From assembly GCA_021234155.1 (NCBI GenBank), contig JAJEKV010000014.1, forward strand, positions 12,193,836-12,257,835: a DNA stretch of 64,000 nucleotides, given 5' to 3'. The stretch comes from Isoetes taiwanensis (taxonomy: Eukaryota; Streptophyta; Lycopodiopsida; Isoetales; Isoetaceae). The translations under genes and the position numbers were made by a program. Numbering within the stretch: the first letter of the stretch is position 1; each line of letters opens with the position of its first letter. Below the pieces are notes generated by a model. It saw nothing but the letters and a program-made list of their open reading frames with translations. It made no database searches and was not told the DNA's origin. Positions 23,360 through 35,367 of this stretch are shown piece by piece.

Positions 23360-23730
23360 GGAAGATGAATGGCCTCTACCCCCTCGTCAAGCCGTTTTTA
23401 TAGTGAAGTAAAATTATTTATGTGAATTATTGGTGTACAATGTAGGGCCATTATTGAGCTTCTACGAGTGTCATGTACACGTACAAGTATAACACAAAAT
23501 TTTTATGTATATGTGTATGTTAATTACCTCATGTTTCTTGTGCTCGAGAAGTAGGTGAAAGTATTCGTGCTAGAGCAAATTAGGTGTGCTTAAAATTCTC
23601 AAAATGGGCTTATTTTCTCCAATTAATGAAATCGTGCTTTAAAGTAGCCAAGAACAAAACATGATGACAAATTTTTAGCACACCTGACATGAGCAACATG
23701 ATCCACCTCGACTACTGGAATACCAGAAGC

Positions 23731-24247
23731 TTAAATTAAATTTTGATAGTCAGATTGGTAAAACACATCGTCTGAAGGGAATTGTTGCTGAAGCTGTGTC
23801 TGGCGAGATTTTAAAACATCCAAAATTGTCACCAATTCTTCCTTATTCCCCTCAGCTAGCACCTGTAAAGCAGCTGGCACCCGAGCCTTCCTGGAGTCAC
23901 TGGCCATCTTTGCAAATCCAATCACTAAATCTCTGGTATGCAATTCTAGAAACAGAATCAAAAGAACTCCAAGCAGTGGCAGTAGCTTGGGATTGTGAAA
24001 CCATAGGAGCAGAAGTAGGCACACTTACAGATAAAGGCACGCTACCAGAAACTTGAAGGGGAGGAAAATCCCCCTCGTGCAGAACTGGAGAAGCACGCAC
24101 ATCTAAAGGAGAAGAATTTACATTCCTTACCTCAGCGACCATAGTGGATTTAGGTATTGTAGCCTCTGAAGAGGTAGGTAAGACACTCAAAGCAACAGAA
24201 ACAGTACCAGAAGGAGCATTCAACAACAACATTGTTTTAAGTGTCAT
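23731..24247 (-). pseudogene. Unidentified ORF remnant in two frames (retroelement-like?)
   Basis: The minus frame 24247-23897 reads VLPTSSEATIPKST, HEGDFPPLQVSG and SVPTSAPMVSQ. An overlapping frame (24024-23731) continues with VIGFAKMASDSRKARVPAA and LQVLAEGNKEELVTILDVL. The two look like one protein broken by a frameshift near 23930. DFPPLQ-type text is common in the first ORF of plant LINEs, but this is weak. No domain is identified. Confidence 0.3.
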
Positions 24248-25396
24248 GCCCCATTCACTTTACATTGAAAATACCATATGCATGCATTATATTAGTTTAT
24301 GGATTAGAGAATCTACACTTTGAGGAGATTCTACAAAAGAATTTCTTGAGATGGAGCCGTCAAATGAGGTAGCGCAGGAATAGCGGAGCCGCGACTCCGC
24401 GAGTGCGCGCCGCTGAGTCTAGTGGTGCCACGAATCTACGAGTAGAGTAGATTCACATAATGCTCTTGTGCTAAGGATCATCTATAGAAATAAGAGACAA
24501 CCAAGATTAAGATGAAATTGAGACAAGCAAGAAGTTGGATTGGCTGGAATGGAGTAAAACTTGAAGCTATAGCTCTTTTAATGTGCTGAACGCCATTCCT
24601 CGGCTTGATCTAGCACCGAGAACATGTTTTCTTGATTTGACATTAAGAACATGCTTTTGTGTTGAGGACCATTTATAGGAACAAGAGACAACCAAGAATA
24701 AGATAAAATCGAGACCTTAATGAAAGCAAGAATATTGCCAGATCTACCTATTGATTCCATGCCCTTGCAAATCGCCTAAAAAACCCAGCAGATGTTACCC
24801 AAATTAGAAACACAAAAGGCACAAAGGCTTTGCTCTAGCACAAATAGATGAAGCACTAAGGCCAAAATGGATCTGCACTCAATTTACCTTGGAAAGGACG
24901 ATCTTCGGATGGGCGGCTCTGCTCCACAGAACACAATTTTTTTTTACGTTTTAATATAAATGAAATGAAATATAAGCATAATGTGAACCATGTGTCCATT
25001 ACATGATGTGGAACGGGAAGGGGGAGAACATTCTTGCTAGCCCCTGACCTGTAAAGTCTGGAAGCGCCATTGAGGCACGACCGTATTCTATAGGTCAAGG
25101 GGATGGCAAGAATATCCAACCCCTTCCTGTTCCACGACATCAAGCTAAGAATACCTTATTCTAGAGGTTTTTGGGAGGCCATTTGCCATTTTAGATAAGA
25201 ATGATCCAAGAACACACCATGTTACCTTAGACATAGCCTACTTTAAAAGTTTCAAAATAATAAATCAACCCTTATTTGTGGATTTGTAGGGTCGAGCCAT
25301 GTATTCGTATGTCTTCGTATATTAAGGAGGTGCTAAAACATAAAAGCGCGAGGAAAAAAGAAAAAGAAAAGAAACAACGATAAGAGGACCGGCTAC
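24248..25396. other. Upstream flank of the NERD gene
   Basis: No convincing gene. A minus frame at 24856-25143 (MSWNRKGLDILAIPLTYRI) is open for 95 codons but unrecognised. A GC-rich patch (24365-24430, CGCGACTCCGCGAGTGCGCG) is present. The NERD promoter should lie at about 25200-25390, but no clear TATA box was found. Confidence 0.3.
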
Positions 25397-28300
25397 ATGG
25401 ATGTGGAGCCAGAAGAGGCGGCGCCGGAGTCCGGCGTGGCTGCCTCGGTTAATCCTCCTAGCATGAGTGCAGGTATTCTAGAATTAGAAGTAGGCATTAG
25501 TACGGGAGAGGATGAAGGTGGCTTAAGGGATGAATTGGGATCACAGGAGGCTGAAATGAACATGGAAGCAGAGGAGGTGCAGTTTCAATGTCAGGAAGGT
25601 TTGCCAAGTCCTAAGGAGACCGGGAAATGCATGGAGGAATCGAGGCATTGTGACGAGGCCTCTAAACTAGGGCTCACTGGCGAGCTGTCATTTCATAAGT
25701 GTTTGGAGGATGGACCTGAGGTTTATGCTAGTAATACGGTAGGGGAGACTCACTCGACGTCTTTGGAAGCTTCTACGAGATGTGAGGTTGATAGCCATGT
25801 GTATGGTGTTGTTAATGAAAGTGAAGATCAGCCTATGCCAAGTGCTATTGAATTTGAATGCAGTAGCCTGCCGTGCTCTATACCGCTAGCCGAGGCCGTG
25901 GAAGCCAACTTGCAACCTGCATGCAAGGATGACACAGAACAGAATGCAACCCTAAATACGGGGTCAATTAAATTAGCTGATAGTGTTCTTGAAGATCCAG
26001 CATCCAACAGTGGAATTGTTGCGGAAGAAAGCGAGAGCAAAGGAGATGATTTTAAGAATAAAGATGATGAGCAAACCAAAGGGGAAGAAGTTTGCAATGT
26101 GATTTTAGAACATTCTGGTGCTTGTTCAAGAACAAAAAACCAGGACGCTGTGATGGATACAGCAGCTGATGCACTAGTAATTGATACTTCAGCTGATAGA
26201 TTCATAGTAGAAGTGGCTAAAACTCTTCCTGAAACCCCTTCCGAACTCTTGCGAAATGACAATGAAGAGAAAGATACAAAGACAGAAACCCAGCTAAGCG
26301 CTAATGAAGATTCAGAACTTCTCTTTGCAGAAAAAATTACCGATATGCAATCTGAACCATACATCACATCAGACACCAATATGCTTAAAGTAAACATGGA
26401 AGAAATTTCAAAGGTACATGATTCGACAAACAATGACATGGAAGATATTGATATGTTTAATGTGACAAAGCGTGTGGAGGAAAAAACAGAGTTAGAACGG
26501 GAAATGGAGCTATACGAGGCAGCAGAGGAAGAAGAGCAGAATAAACTTCTGACTTGTATTCGGGCTGAGCAACAGCGAGAAGTCCCGCTTGTGAAGAATG
26601 AAGGGGATGGTTATGGTCAACAAAATGATCGAAAGCGCGCTTTGGATCAGCCTTCTCAAGAAGGCAGAAAAAAGCGGGGAAGGAAAGCTCAGAAGCCCAT
26701 TGTCCAAAAGGAGGAGGATGATGTTTGTTTTGTGTGTTTTGATGGTGGTAAACTAGTTCTTTGCGATAGAAGGTATATATTAAATTTGTGTTCTGTGTGA
26801 GCGTTGGAAAATATGGTTTTCATAGTTGTCTTCCTCTGGGTGGAAGGAGGCAAATTTATATAGTTCTGTTTTCTTAATGGGATGTCATAAATGATCCATT
26901 TCTTGCAGATCGTGCCCAAAGGCCTATCATCTAAACTGCATTGGCCGAGATGATGCATTTTTTCGAAAGAAGGGGGCATGGATATGTGGTATGTTTCAGT
27001 TGCTTATTTTTCATTTGTTTTCCCTCTTATTTTTTAAAAACGGTGCTTGTCACTATCATGATGCATCAAGCTGTTGGAACTTGATGGCCCGCTTGCTTCT
27101 TTACATTGTGATGTATGGCAGGATATATATAAGCATTTAGAAATATTTACATAGAGAAAGCATGTTCAGCTGTGAGTTCGCCATGTTGGTTTTGTTTCGG
27201 AAATGTTTAATTTCTTTCTCCTTGATGCTGCATGATAAATATTCCTAAACCTTTTCTTTTTCTCTTTGTTTCGCGTTGCAGGTTGGCATTTTTGTTGTGG
27301 TTGCTCGAGGTCTGCGAGCATTCAATGCTATACTTGTCCAAAGGCTTATTGTGCTGCATGTAGTAAGGAGTCAGGATTTCTTTCTATTAGAAAGAGAAAA
27401 GGTTTATGTGAGGATTGCTTACCTATTGTGAAGATGATTGAACGGAATGAATCCGTGAATGCAGATGGGGTAAGCATGTCTATTTTTCTAGAACGTGAAA
27501 AGTGTATCAAGAGTTTTGATATACTCAGACTTAAGTGTCCTAACACCCTAATAGCACTAACAAATGAAAGGGTGTGGATGCATGTCATGAATGGAAAAAT
27601 TTTAGAGCAACATATGTATAAAATAGACCAAGTTCTGATGAGAAAAATAAGAGAATTTAATAATGTGATGAATAGTAACAAAAGGAAAACTACTAAGCAA
27701 TTAAGATTATCTATTCCGCTTCAGTTTTTTCAGAAGCGTCCTAATCATGAAGAAACTTGCAGATTAGCTTCTCAGGTTTTCTGAGTTTTTTCTATTTGAG
27801 TGGAGCCACTGCAATTTGCAGATGTTTATCTCTCTTTTCCTTTTTCTTTTTTTCATGGTGAAACGGCAGATTGTGCTATATTAATTGTAAAGGTTTACTT
27901 GATATACAAAAACAGGAGGAAAGATCCCTGGAAAGGAATCAAAACCTCCCAATAGAAGTTTTGAACTTAAAATTGAAATTAGTGTTTACCATTCTTTCTC
28001 TTGCTAAAGATTTTTTTTTTTTGATGTTATAGGTGCAAGTAGATTTCAACGACCAGGAGACATATGAATGTCTTTTTAAAGAATATTGGGAGAACTTGCG
28101 GAGTAAATTGGGCTTGAAGATGCCAAAACTTGACGAGGAGGGTAAGGTTATCGAGGGAACATGGGAAACAGATATGGGAACAGACACAGACGATCAATCT
28201 GATAATGAAGAATCTGGATCTGAGTCAGAAGACCATGATAATGAAGATGTAGATACATCTGGTGAAAGGAAGCGTAAGGACAAGAAAAGCAAACTTTTGG

Positions 28301-31300
28301 CTGTTGCATCTAGTGAAGAAGACTCTTTGGCAACGTCCGAGAATGTGGAAGAAGACAAAGATTACAAGGAGAAAGAGCAAGTCTTTCGACCCTCTGCTTT
28401 TGAGGGCTGGGCATCAAAGGAGATTTTAGATTTTATTAAATATATGAATGAGGATCCCAAAAAACCATTATCAAGGTTTTCAGTAAATAAACTGCTATGG
28501 GCATACATAAAGGACAATAAGCTTCAAAATCCTCAAAAGAGAACTATAATCAACTGTGATGAAATGTTGCATTCCTTGTTTGGAAAGAAGTCAGTGCAAC
28601 AGTTTGAAATGATGAAGCTTTTGCAGCTGCACTTCCGTCCAAAGGGATCTATAAGCACTAAGAGGACTAAGCAAACCTCTAGCCATGCATCAACTGCGGA
28701 GGATAGTGCCGTTGATCTTGATAACCATGATGACAAGCTGGAGAAACCGAATTTAAAGGAGAAACGAAGGTTGAGAAGAAAATCAGATTCAAACGAGCTT
28801 GCTCGTCCAGATTCTAGTGAATATGCAGCCGTAAATCAAATAAATATTAACTTGATTTATCTGCGGAGAGCACTGGTAGAGGATTTAATTGGAGACACAG
28901 ATTTTGAAAACAAAGTTATTGGAACATTCGTTCGAATTCGGGTTCCTGGTTCAGGCAGCAAAAATGAGATGTGCTACAGGCTTGTACAAGTTGTTGGTGG
29001 GGTTTCTGTACTCGTGTTTTATGTTGTTTCTATTATCTAAGCGCAATTTTGATGTAAGGCTCTTTCCTGTCAGGTGTTAAGAAACAGCTAGAGGAGTACA
29101 AGACTGGAAGAAAGACGACGAACATCATTTTGGAGATTATGAACCTTCACAAGAGGGAGACTTTAACAATTGATCTTGTGTCAAATCAGGACTTTACTGA
29201 GGTGAGAGTGGCTTGCATGTTGTTCTACTTTTGAGAAAAATATCAAATTGGGCTCTAAGTAATTATAAAAAAACTGTATTTTTAGGAAACATCAGAATCA
29301 ACGTTATATAGTTCAATTCTGAAAATACTCCCAAGTTATTTTTTGGAGGAAAAGAATATGGTATTGCTTGGTATATACTACAAGAAGCCGTGCAAGTATG
29401 CAATGATGTTATAGTTTCCAAATCTTATGGATGAGAACTTCTTAGCTGTAATAAAACGGTGTTGTGCTCATGGTTCTTGAATTTATTAGTAAATGCTAGC
29501 ATGTTTTATTCTGTAGTCCCAGACTTCTGTTGCCCATTTTTAAATGGGTCTAATGTTACAAAACGTGACTTATTATTTTTACCAACTGTCTTATAAACAG
29601 GAGGAATGCAAGAGATTGCGTCAAAGCATAAGATGTGGTTTTATTAGGGCATTGAAAGTGGTATGCTTTTACCGCTGAATGGAAGTAATTGCAGCATGCA
29701 TGACTTATTATTTAGGTAGCTATGTATAAGGTCACGAGCATTAGTTCCTTGCAGGGCGAGGTTGAGCAGAAGGCCCTAGCCATTCGCGAAGCAAAACTGA
29801 ATGATGTACGTGTACGGTTCCAGTCAATCATTGTTAAAATTGAAGAGCTTTTGTTTTGTTTTTATCAGCTAATTAAATTTAGCTCCTTTTCTGTTTTGTG
29901 GGGTCAGTGGTTCGAGATGGAACATTTGCGGGTCAGTGCTCTCAGGGATCGAGCCAATGAAAAGGGGCGCAAAAAGGAATATCCTTCTTTTTCTTTCTTG
30001 ATCCAAAGTTTCATCCAGTGTTGTATGTTTATTGAATGAATTAACTGAACCAACTTATGCCCTCAAGCATTTATAGAATTTAATTTTCTAACTCCCCTAT
30101 TTCTTGTTTAATCTGCAAACTAGTTAATCTGTGGAGGAATTATAAACTTTGTGCGTTCCTTGTTAAAACTTGTTTTTGTGCATCTTTTCTGAGTTGGAGT
30201 CCCTTGACTATATGATACATTAAGAGAATGCGTAGAGAAACTACAGAGGCTAAGTAACCCTGATTTCCGGGCTAAAGAACTCAGCAAGGCTATAGTAGTT
30301 CTGGCAGATGCCACCATGGACCCTGAGTATGAATCAAGTGAAGAGACAAACACAACTCCATCTACTAAAGGTATTTATGAACGTCTTTGAAAGAAGCAAA
30401 TGGTGTGGTTTCTAGTAAACTAAGGTACTGTTTAAAAGAGTGACAGTTTTGCATGTACTTTTGTTGCAGCGGAATTTCCAAATCCTGTAGACAAAGGATC
30501 TGCAAAATACACCAGGGATATCTCATCCAAAACAATGACGAGGGATAAAAGTTCTGGAGGAGCTAATAACTGGGATGCCACAATGGACGAGACCCGTTTG
30601 GGTAGAAGGGACAGGGATCCTAATCGCCATAGATCTGGTCACGGTAGCAAGATTTGGGAAACTGCAACCCCTGTTACGTCTAGTCGGGAGCATGAGAAAT
30701 TTGAGAATGACTTTAAGACAGCTGGATCTGACAGTGGTAGGTTAAAAGATTTTGGCAATGAAAGCTTTGGGAAGGGCCAAATACATGAAAGTGAGAGGTC
30801 ATTTGCCCATGACAGCTCTTCCTTTGAACAAGGATGGGATAGAGAATTTGACTGGAAGGCAACAGATGGCAGACCTGAGAATGAAACATGGATTGAGAAA
30901 CATAATGCCGCAAGTGGGGAATCCAAATACGGCAATGGCCGTGTGAATGGAGACTCGGAATCCAATATGTCTACATGGGATCTGAAGTTTGGTTACCCGG
31001 CTCCGCCTTTGTTTCCGTCTTCTGGTCAGCAACAACTCCCTCTTCCACAGCCGGCACCACCGCCACCATTGCCCTCATCATCAGCTATGTTATCTACGCC
31101 AACACCAGCAACTCCGCATATGCATACAGTTCTCCCTGCAGCCAACATGGAGAGAGAAAAGATATGGTGTTACCGGGATCCTACAGGGACAGTACAAGGT
31201 CCCTTTTCTATGGAACAACTTAGAAAGTGGAACACAACTGGTCTTTTTCCTATGGATCTCAGAATATGGAAGGCAAGCCAATCTCGTGAGGAATCGATCC

Positions 31301-31989
31301 TCCTTACTGATGCCTTGGCTGGAAATTTTGGAGTCGACAAACCATGGAGGGCTTTAGAGCAGGAAATGAAAGGTGCATGTCCACCGTCTACTGACGGATG
31401 GACTGGAAGAATGTTGGGTCCTGAGGGGGAGGGAGGCAATCAAAATGAGTGGAATTCAAGAGCTCTTTCAGCTGCAGGAACTTGGAGTGGAAATGCAGCA
31501 TATAATGGATCAAATTACAATCATGAGAAGGCTAGCACTATACCAGCATTGGAAAGTCGAAATTTTGATCAAGTTACCAAGTCTGCGTCAGACTGGAGCG
31601 GATGGACCCCGACGCCCCAAACAAAATCTGAGGGTTGGGGTCCCACTTCTACTGGGGGAAATAACAGTTGGGGCAACCCCCGAGCAGATTGGAATTCACA
31701 GCAGAAAGGTACAGAATCCGGAGGTTGGGGAATGCCACGAGGTAATGATGGTTGGGCTGCTCCTGAGGCACAAGCAAGTAATTGGGTTGCTCCGAACGTT
31801 GGGGGCTGGGCACCATTACGACCTGATGGGGGATGGGCTGCCCCTCGTCGGGATGTCCCATGGAACCAATCAAGTGAAACATTTAACAAAGGTGCTAGTA
31901 GAGGTCCTCCAGTGAGAAAATCTATTCCTTGCAGATATTTTCCCAGAGGATTTTGTAAGAATGGTGATGCTTGTCCATATCAGCATTAG
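25397..31989 (+). CDS. NERD: NERD-like PHD/SWIB/Plus-3/GYF/CCCH silencing protein
   Basis: Ten exons give 1529 residues: 25397-26772, 26909-26988, 27282-27469, 28033-28996, 29074-29201, 29601-29660, 29755-29805, 29908-29978, 30219-30370, 30470-31989. Total coding length is 4590 nt, an exact multiple of three. Domains in order: acidic N-terminus; basic GRKKRGRK (about 425); PHD-type Cys-rich region from DDVCFVCFDGG through GWHFCCGC (about 440-545); SWIB (about 666-750, AFEGWASKEILDFI); Plus-3 (about 814-935, YLRRALVEDL to ECKRLRQSIRCG); GYF (about 1250-1305, QGPFSMEQLRKW, with GLFP for GYFP); GW/WG-rich region (about 1395-1490); terminal CCCH finger C-X7-C-X5-C-X3-H. Arabidopsis NERD with this order is a nuclear GW protein that binds AGO2 and histone H3 and acts in RNA-guided chromatin silencing. 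A paralogue of the same architecture cannot be excluded. Confidence 0.93.
27470..27775 (+). other. Possible alternative extension of NERD exon 3 (102 codons)
   Basis: After the strong donor GGG|GTAAGC at 27469/27470 the frame of exon 3 stays open for 306 nt to a second donor, TCTCAG|GTTTTC at 27775/27776. Both donors are phase 0, so both splice in frame to exon 4 at 28033. The extra residues (for example FDILRLKCPNTLIALTNERV) are not part of known NERD domains. The open frame in an AT-rich intron suggests coding potential, but the first donor is the better match and yields the conserved join. Confidence 0.4.
29979..30218 (+). other. AT-AC (U12-type) intron of NERD
   Basis: The 240-bp intron starts ATATCCTTCT and ends AC at 30217-30218. 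A U12-like branch site TCCCTTGAC (30200-30208) places the branch A 11 nt before the end. No GT-AG pair at this place keeps the frame. With AT-AC the exons join to read KGRKKELRECVEKLQRL, as expected for the family. Confidence 0.88.
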
Positions 31990-32672
31990 ATGGTTCTGGG
32001 CATTTGTAGAATATTGAGTAGGTAGGGAGGGTTCGCAATGAGTTCAAAAGTGAACCTTGCCAATATTTTATCATAGTAAATGTTGAGTTTAGTGCACTTG
32101 CATTCCAAATAAGTTACAATGGTTGAGTCAACCTTCTGTCATGTATGCACACGAAAATAACTATCTTGAGTTGGTTTGGCTTGATTAGGGATCATTAGTG
32201 TACCAGTAATGAAAATTAGTCAGAATTTTTTAAGTCACTTACAGGCTTTATTATGGCTTGGAGCTTGTATAATATGGCTAGGTATGTCTGCCGTTGGTAA
32301 AGTTTTAAATGTAATACCTAATTTGCTACCGGAATGCCGCAGGAGTAAATCTTGGCTTCTTGCTAAAATGCGTTGTGAGTGTTAGCGCGCAATTTATTTG
32401 ACATGTATTTATTTGATGAATATATTTATTTGAATGCATCTGCCACACGTGGTATACACTTTTGGATCAAAGCACCGTTGCAGATCTGTGATATGCCAGA
32501 ACCAGCTGATTGTAGCTTTGGATTCAGGTTTGGATGCTGATGTCTTGGTCTGGATGTTGATAATTTTGCCCTGGGTCTGATAGTCGTGCTATGGCTACTA
32601 ATAAAGGTTGCTGTGGGTCTGATAATCCGACATCGGGTCTTCATAATCCAGGCTTGGTATTCAGCGTCGATA
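31990..32672 (+). other. NERD 3' flank
   Basis: Probable 3' UTR follows the TAG. AT-rich text with AATGAAAATT (32207) may hold the poly(A) signal, but no canonical AATAAA was found close by. No gene is seen in 32000-32670. Confidence 0.4.
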
Positions 32673-32800
32673 GCCTGCCGGTTAAAGGGTTTCACTTCCC
32701 TTGCTCTCCCATTACGCCAGATAAATGGGCTCCGGGCTCGCCCATTTATCAGACGTAATGGGCTCTTAGAGGAGGTGAACCCCTTCTTTAACATTTAGGC
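32673..32800. repeat. Foldback hairpin / tiny MITE, arms of about 55 bp
   Basis: Left arm from GCCTGCCGGTTAAAGGG to ATAAATGGGC and right arm from GCCCATTTATC to CTTTAACATTTAGGC are inverted copies with a few mismatches and small gaps; the core CCCATTACG / CGTAATGGG is perfect. The loop is about 10 nt near 32733. No target duplication was resolved. Confidence 0.75.
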
Positions 32801-32831
32801 AAAAAGATTTAAGTTATAAAACGATGTATTT

Positions 32832-32906
32832 ATTAAGCCAAAAATTACGCCCTATGGCAAAATATTACATTAAGCCCAAATATTATGCCCTATGGCAAAA
32901 TATTAC
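32832..32906. repeat. Tandem duplication 2 x 37-38 bp
   Basis: Units at 32832-32868 and 32869-32906 share ATTAAGCC.AAA.ATTA and CCCTATGGCAAAATATTAC. Confidence 0.9.
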
Positions 32907-33021
32907 AGAGTTTGAGTAAAATTAAAGTGAATTAATCTAAATTGCTAGATATATTAAAGGTATGCATTAAATTAGACAACTAAATATCCGCCTAAACATC
33001 CCGAATGTAAGTGCTTAAAAT

Positions 33022-33239
33022 ATGTGATGGTTACTGCAAAAAGGTCTCGTAAAGTGTGCAAAAAGATCTGATCTCATAAAGTGTTTAGCTCGATACCAGG
33101 AAGAACATCCTAAAAATAAAAAAATGTGATGGTTACTGCAAAAAGATCTCGTAAAATGCACAAAAAGATCTCGGTAAAGTGTTTACCTCGAAACCACATT
33201 TGCTCCTTATATGTTCATAGGAAGAACATCCTAGAAATG
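33022..33239. repeat. Tandem duplication of about 102-115 bp
   Basis: Units start ATGTGATGGTTACTGC at 33022 and 33124 and both end GGAAGAACATCCTA.AAAT. The second unit has a short extra piece (CATTTGCTCCTTATATG). Confidence 0.85.
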
Positions 33240-33399
33240 TATGACATTCTGATTCGAGTAGCGGTTCAAAAACATCCAAGACAATATCTTTCGTGTCTAG
33301 GTGTCCCATACCACCTACATGTCTCAACATGCAAATGGTAAGAAGAAAGCCTCAATTGAGAAATATGCATATGGTTCGTGCGACTAATTGTGACAACAA

Positions 33400-34180
33400 A
33401 TAATCATATTCTTTAAATTTCTGTAAGGAATTAATCTCCGCTAGGTAAAATTATTTTTTCGTACTACATGTATCCTCCAGTTGCCATAACTTGCTAATTG
33501 CTCTTTCTGTCAGGAACACTTTTATCTTTATATATTTTATTGAATCAGGCGACGTATTCAAACCAAGCCATTTGCCTGCCCATTTCAATGCATCCAAATA
33601 CCAGCCTTTATCTTTAGATTGCTGCAATGACAAATAAAGTAGCATATCCTAATCCATTGCCAACACTCTATTTATATATGTGATCGTTCTAATTAGAGCT
33701 CCAACTATAAAGACCCAACTCAGCAAGCAACATGTATTATAGAGTCTGAGACTTGACTCCAAACCCTTCTAGCAAGAATCTTTTCTAGACTTGTTCTATT
33801 TTATTCCATTCTTTAAGAGAAAGTCTAGGGCCCCAAATTGGACATCCATAAAGAACAAATGCCTTATCTGAATACCAAATAATAATCGCCATATCTGCCA
33901 AGGTTCAAAATTATTCGAGTTGCATGTATGTATCATATTGTAAAGGACTCTCATCTCCCAAGATGCACACTTAAGAGCTGCTGTTAGCCATCTGTAACCT
34001 AATCATGTCAATTCCAAGATATTTATAAGGATTTACCTTTTCAAGTGCTGCTCCACCAACCTCAAAAACTGTATTGTCGTTACCTCCAATGATCATAATT
34101 TTTTGGATTGCTCCTGTTAAGGGGGAACTCGTTAGGGGGAGAGTGGGTTTAGGGATCTTAAAGCATATTGTAGGCATATC
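33400..34180 (-). pseudogene. LINE-type reverse transcriptase remnant
   Basis: Minus-strand frames read VNPYKYLGIDMI (about 34020), a KYKYLGI-type motif typical of the non-LTR RT C-terminal region, then WEMRVLYNMIHTC and a WQIW stretch (33960-33880), then KWAGKWLGLN (about 33580). Stops and frame changes abound. The catalytic domain proper is absent. The family call rests on the YLG motif and spacing only. Confidence 0.45.
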
Positions 34181-34256
34181 TCATGATCTGACGACCATTA
34201 TAACTGATTGTTTTTCCAGAGGTGAAAAATATTCTTGTATTTTTCTAGATGAATAT

Positions 34257-35367
34257 TGTTGAAGGTGTTCCTAGCAAAACCTTCAACCTCAGTGGTTTAG
34301 AACCTCCAGGTTGCTTAAGGCAACCACTCTATGTGTGAAAATTCCAAGGCAAAAAGCTCAAACAACAATTTTCAATCACTTTCCCAAATCAGAACAAAGA
34401 CTGCCTTACAAAAGATAATGCCATATGCTAATAGATAAGAATTTGCTCATGATTTCTAATGCCAAAGCTACTCAAGTTCTTGAGGAATGCTAGGCAAAAA
34501 GTCAGATGTCTTATGATTAGTGCAAATCATTCAAATTTGCATCTCTGACTGGGTCAAAAGTTGGTCAATATTGCTGGCAGAGAATGATTTTCTGCATATC
34601 TAAGAAGGTAGATCTTTTTTGTGTTTTGATGCTTGGATCCCTTCTCAATATGCCTGCACACAATAGTCAAGTACTCTTTTTGCATAAAAAAGTGCAGAAT
34701 ATTCTGAAATCTTGGGTTTGGGTTTAACAGACTATCACAGACTATGAACAACAAGCTAAGCTTTGATAACTCAATCCTCTGTGGACTTTTTGTTATTTGG
34801 AATAAATTCTGAAGCTATTTATGCTTCGTAAGTGATGTGATGCAACTTGACAAGTAAAAAATGCAATAAAAAACTAAACTATGCAGATTCTTAGCCTAAT
34901 TATGCAAGCAGGAGTTTCTGACAATGGAATGTGTATGCATCTCAATCATCCTTCACCTATTACACATTTACCTATGTGCAACTTTCGCTGCAATTATCTC
35001 GTGCCTATGTGCAGAAACTTACTGTAACTTTTTTCAGAATGCCAAAGGAAAATTATTCTTAAGTATTTCTCCAAGGGTCGGATTTTCATTCAATCAAGAA
35101 TCACACAGTAATTAAACAGAATCCCAAGCTCTGTGTCTTGGGGTACAGGCTCAAGTCAAACTTCAAATCAGGTAATCAAGTAAAAATATCAAGAACTTCA
35201 TAGATGTCTGATACTTGGAAGGCAAATTCAAGCTCAAATCTTCCAAATTGGTCTTTCTTCAAAGAATCTCGATCAAATGTTTCGCCCAAAGCCCTCAAAA
35301 AACTTTTGTCCAATGTTCCCCTTTCAGAACGCCCTGTTCCGACCTGTTCTTGGCAAATCCGGGCCAG
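34257..35367 (-). mobile_element. Divergent Gypsy LTR, truncated
   Basis: On the minus strand it ends ..CCTTCAACA at 34257 and has the family U5 hairpin in altered form, GGTTGC-CTTAA-GCAACC, followed by TGGAGGTTCTAAACC. Further upstream it shows AAGTTCTTGATATTTTTACTTGA and TTTGATCGAGATTC, matching the LTR middle. It breaks at 35367 at the same repeat (J) that breaks the LTR at 14637. Confidence 0.65.

Noticed and set aside
24856-25143. Minus-strand gene directly upstream of NERD
   Set aside because: The 95-codon frame has no recognised domain, no promoter motif was found, and it ends at an unremarkable stop; left as unassigned flank.
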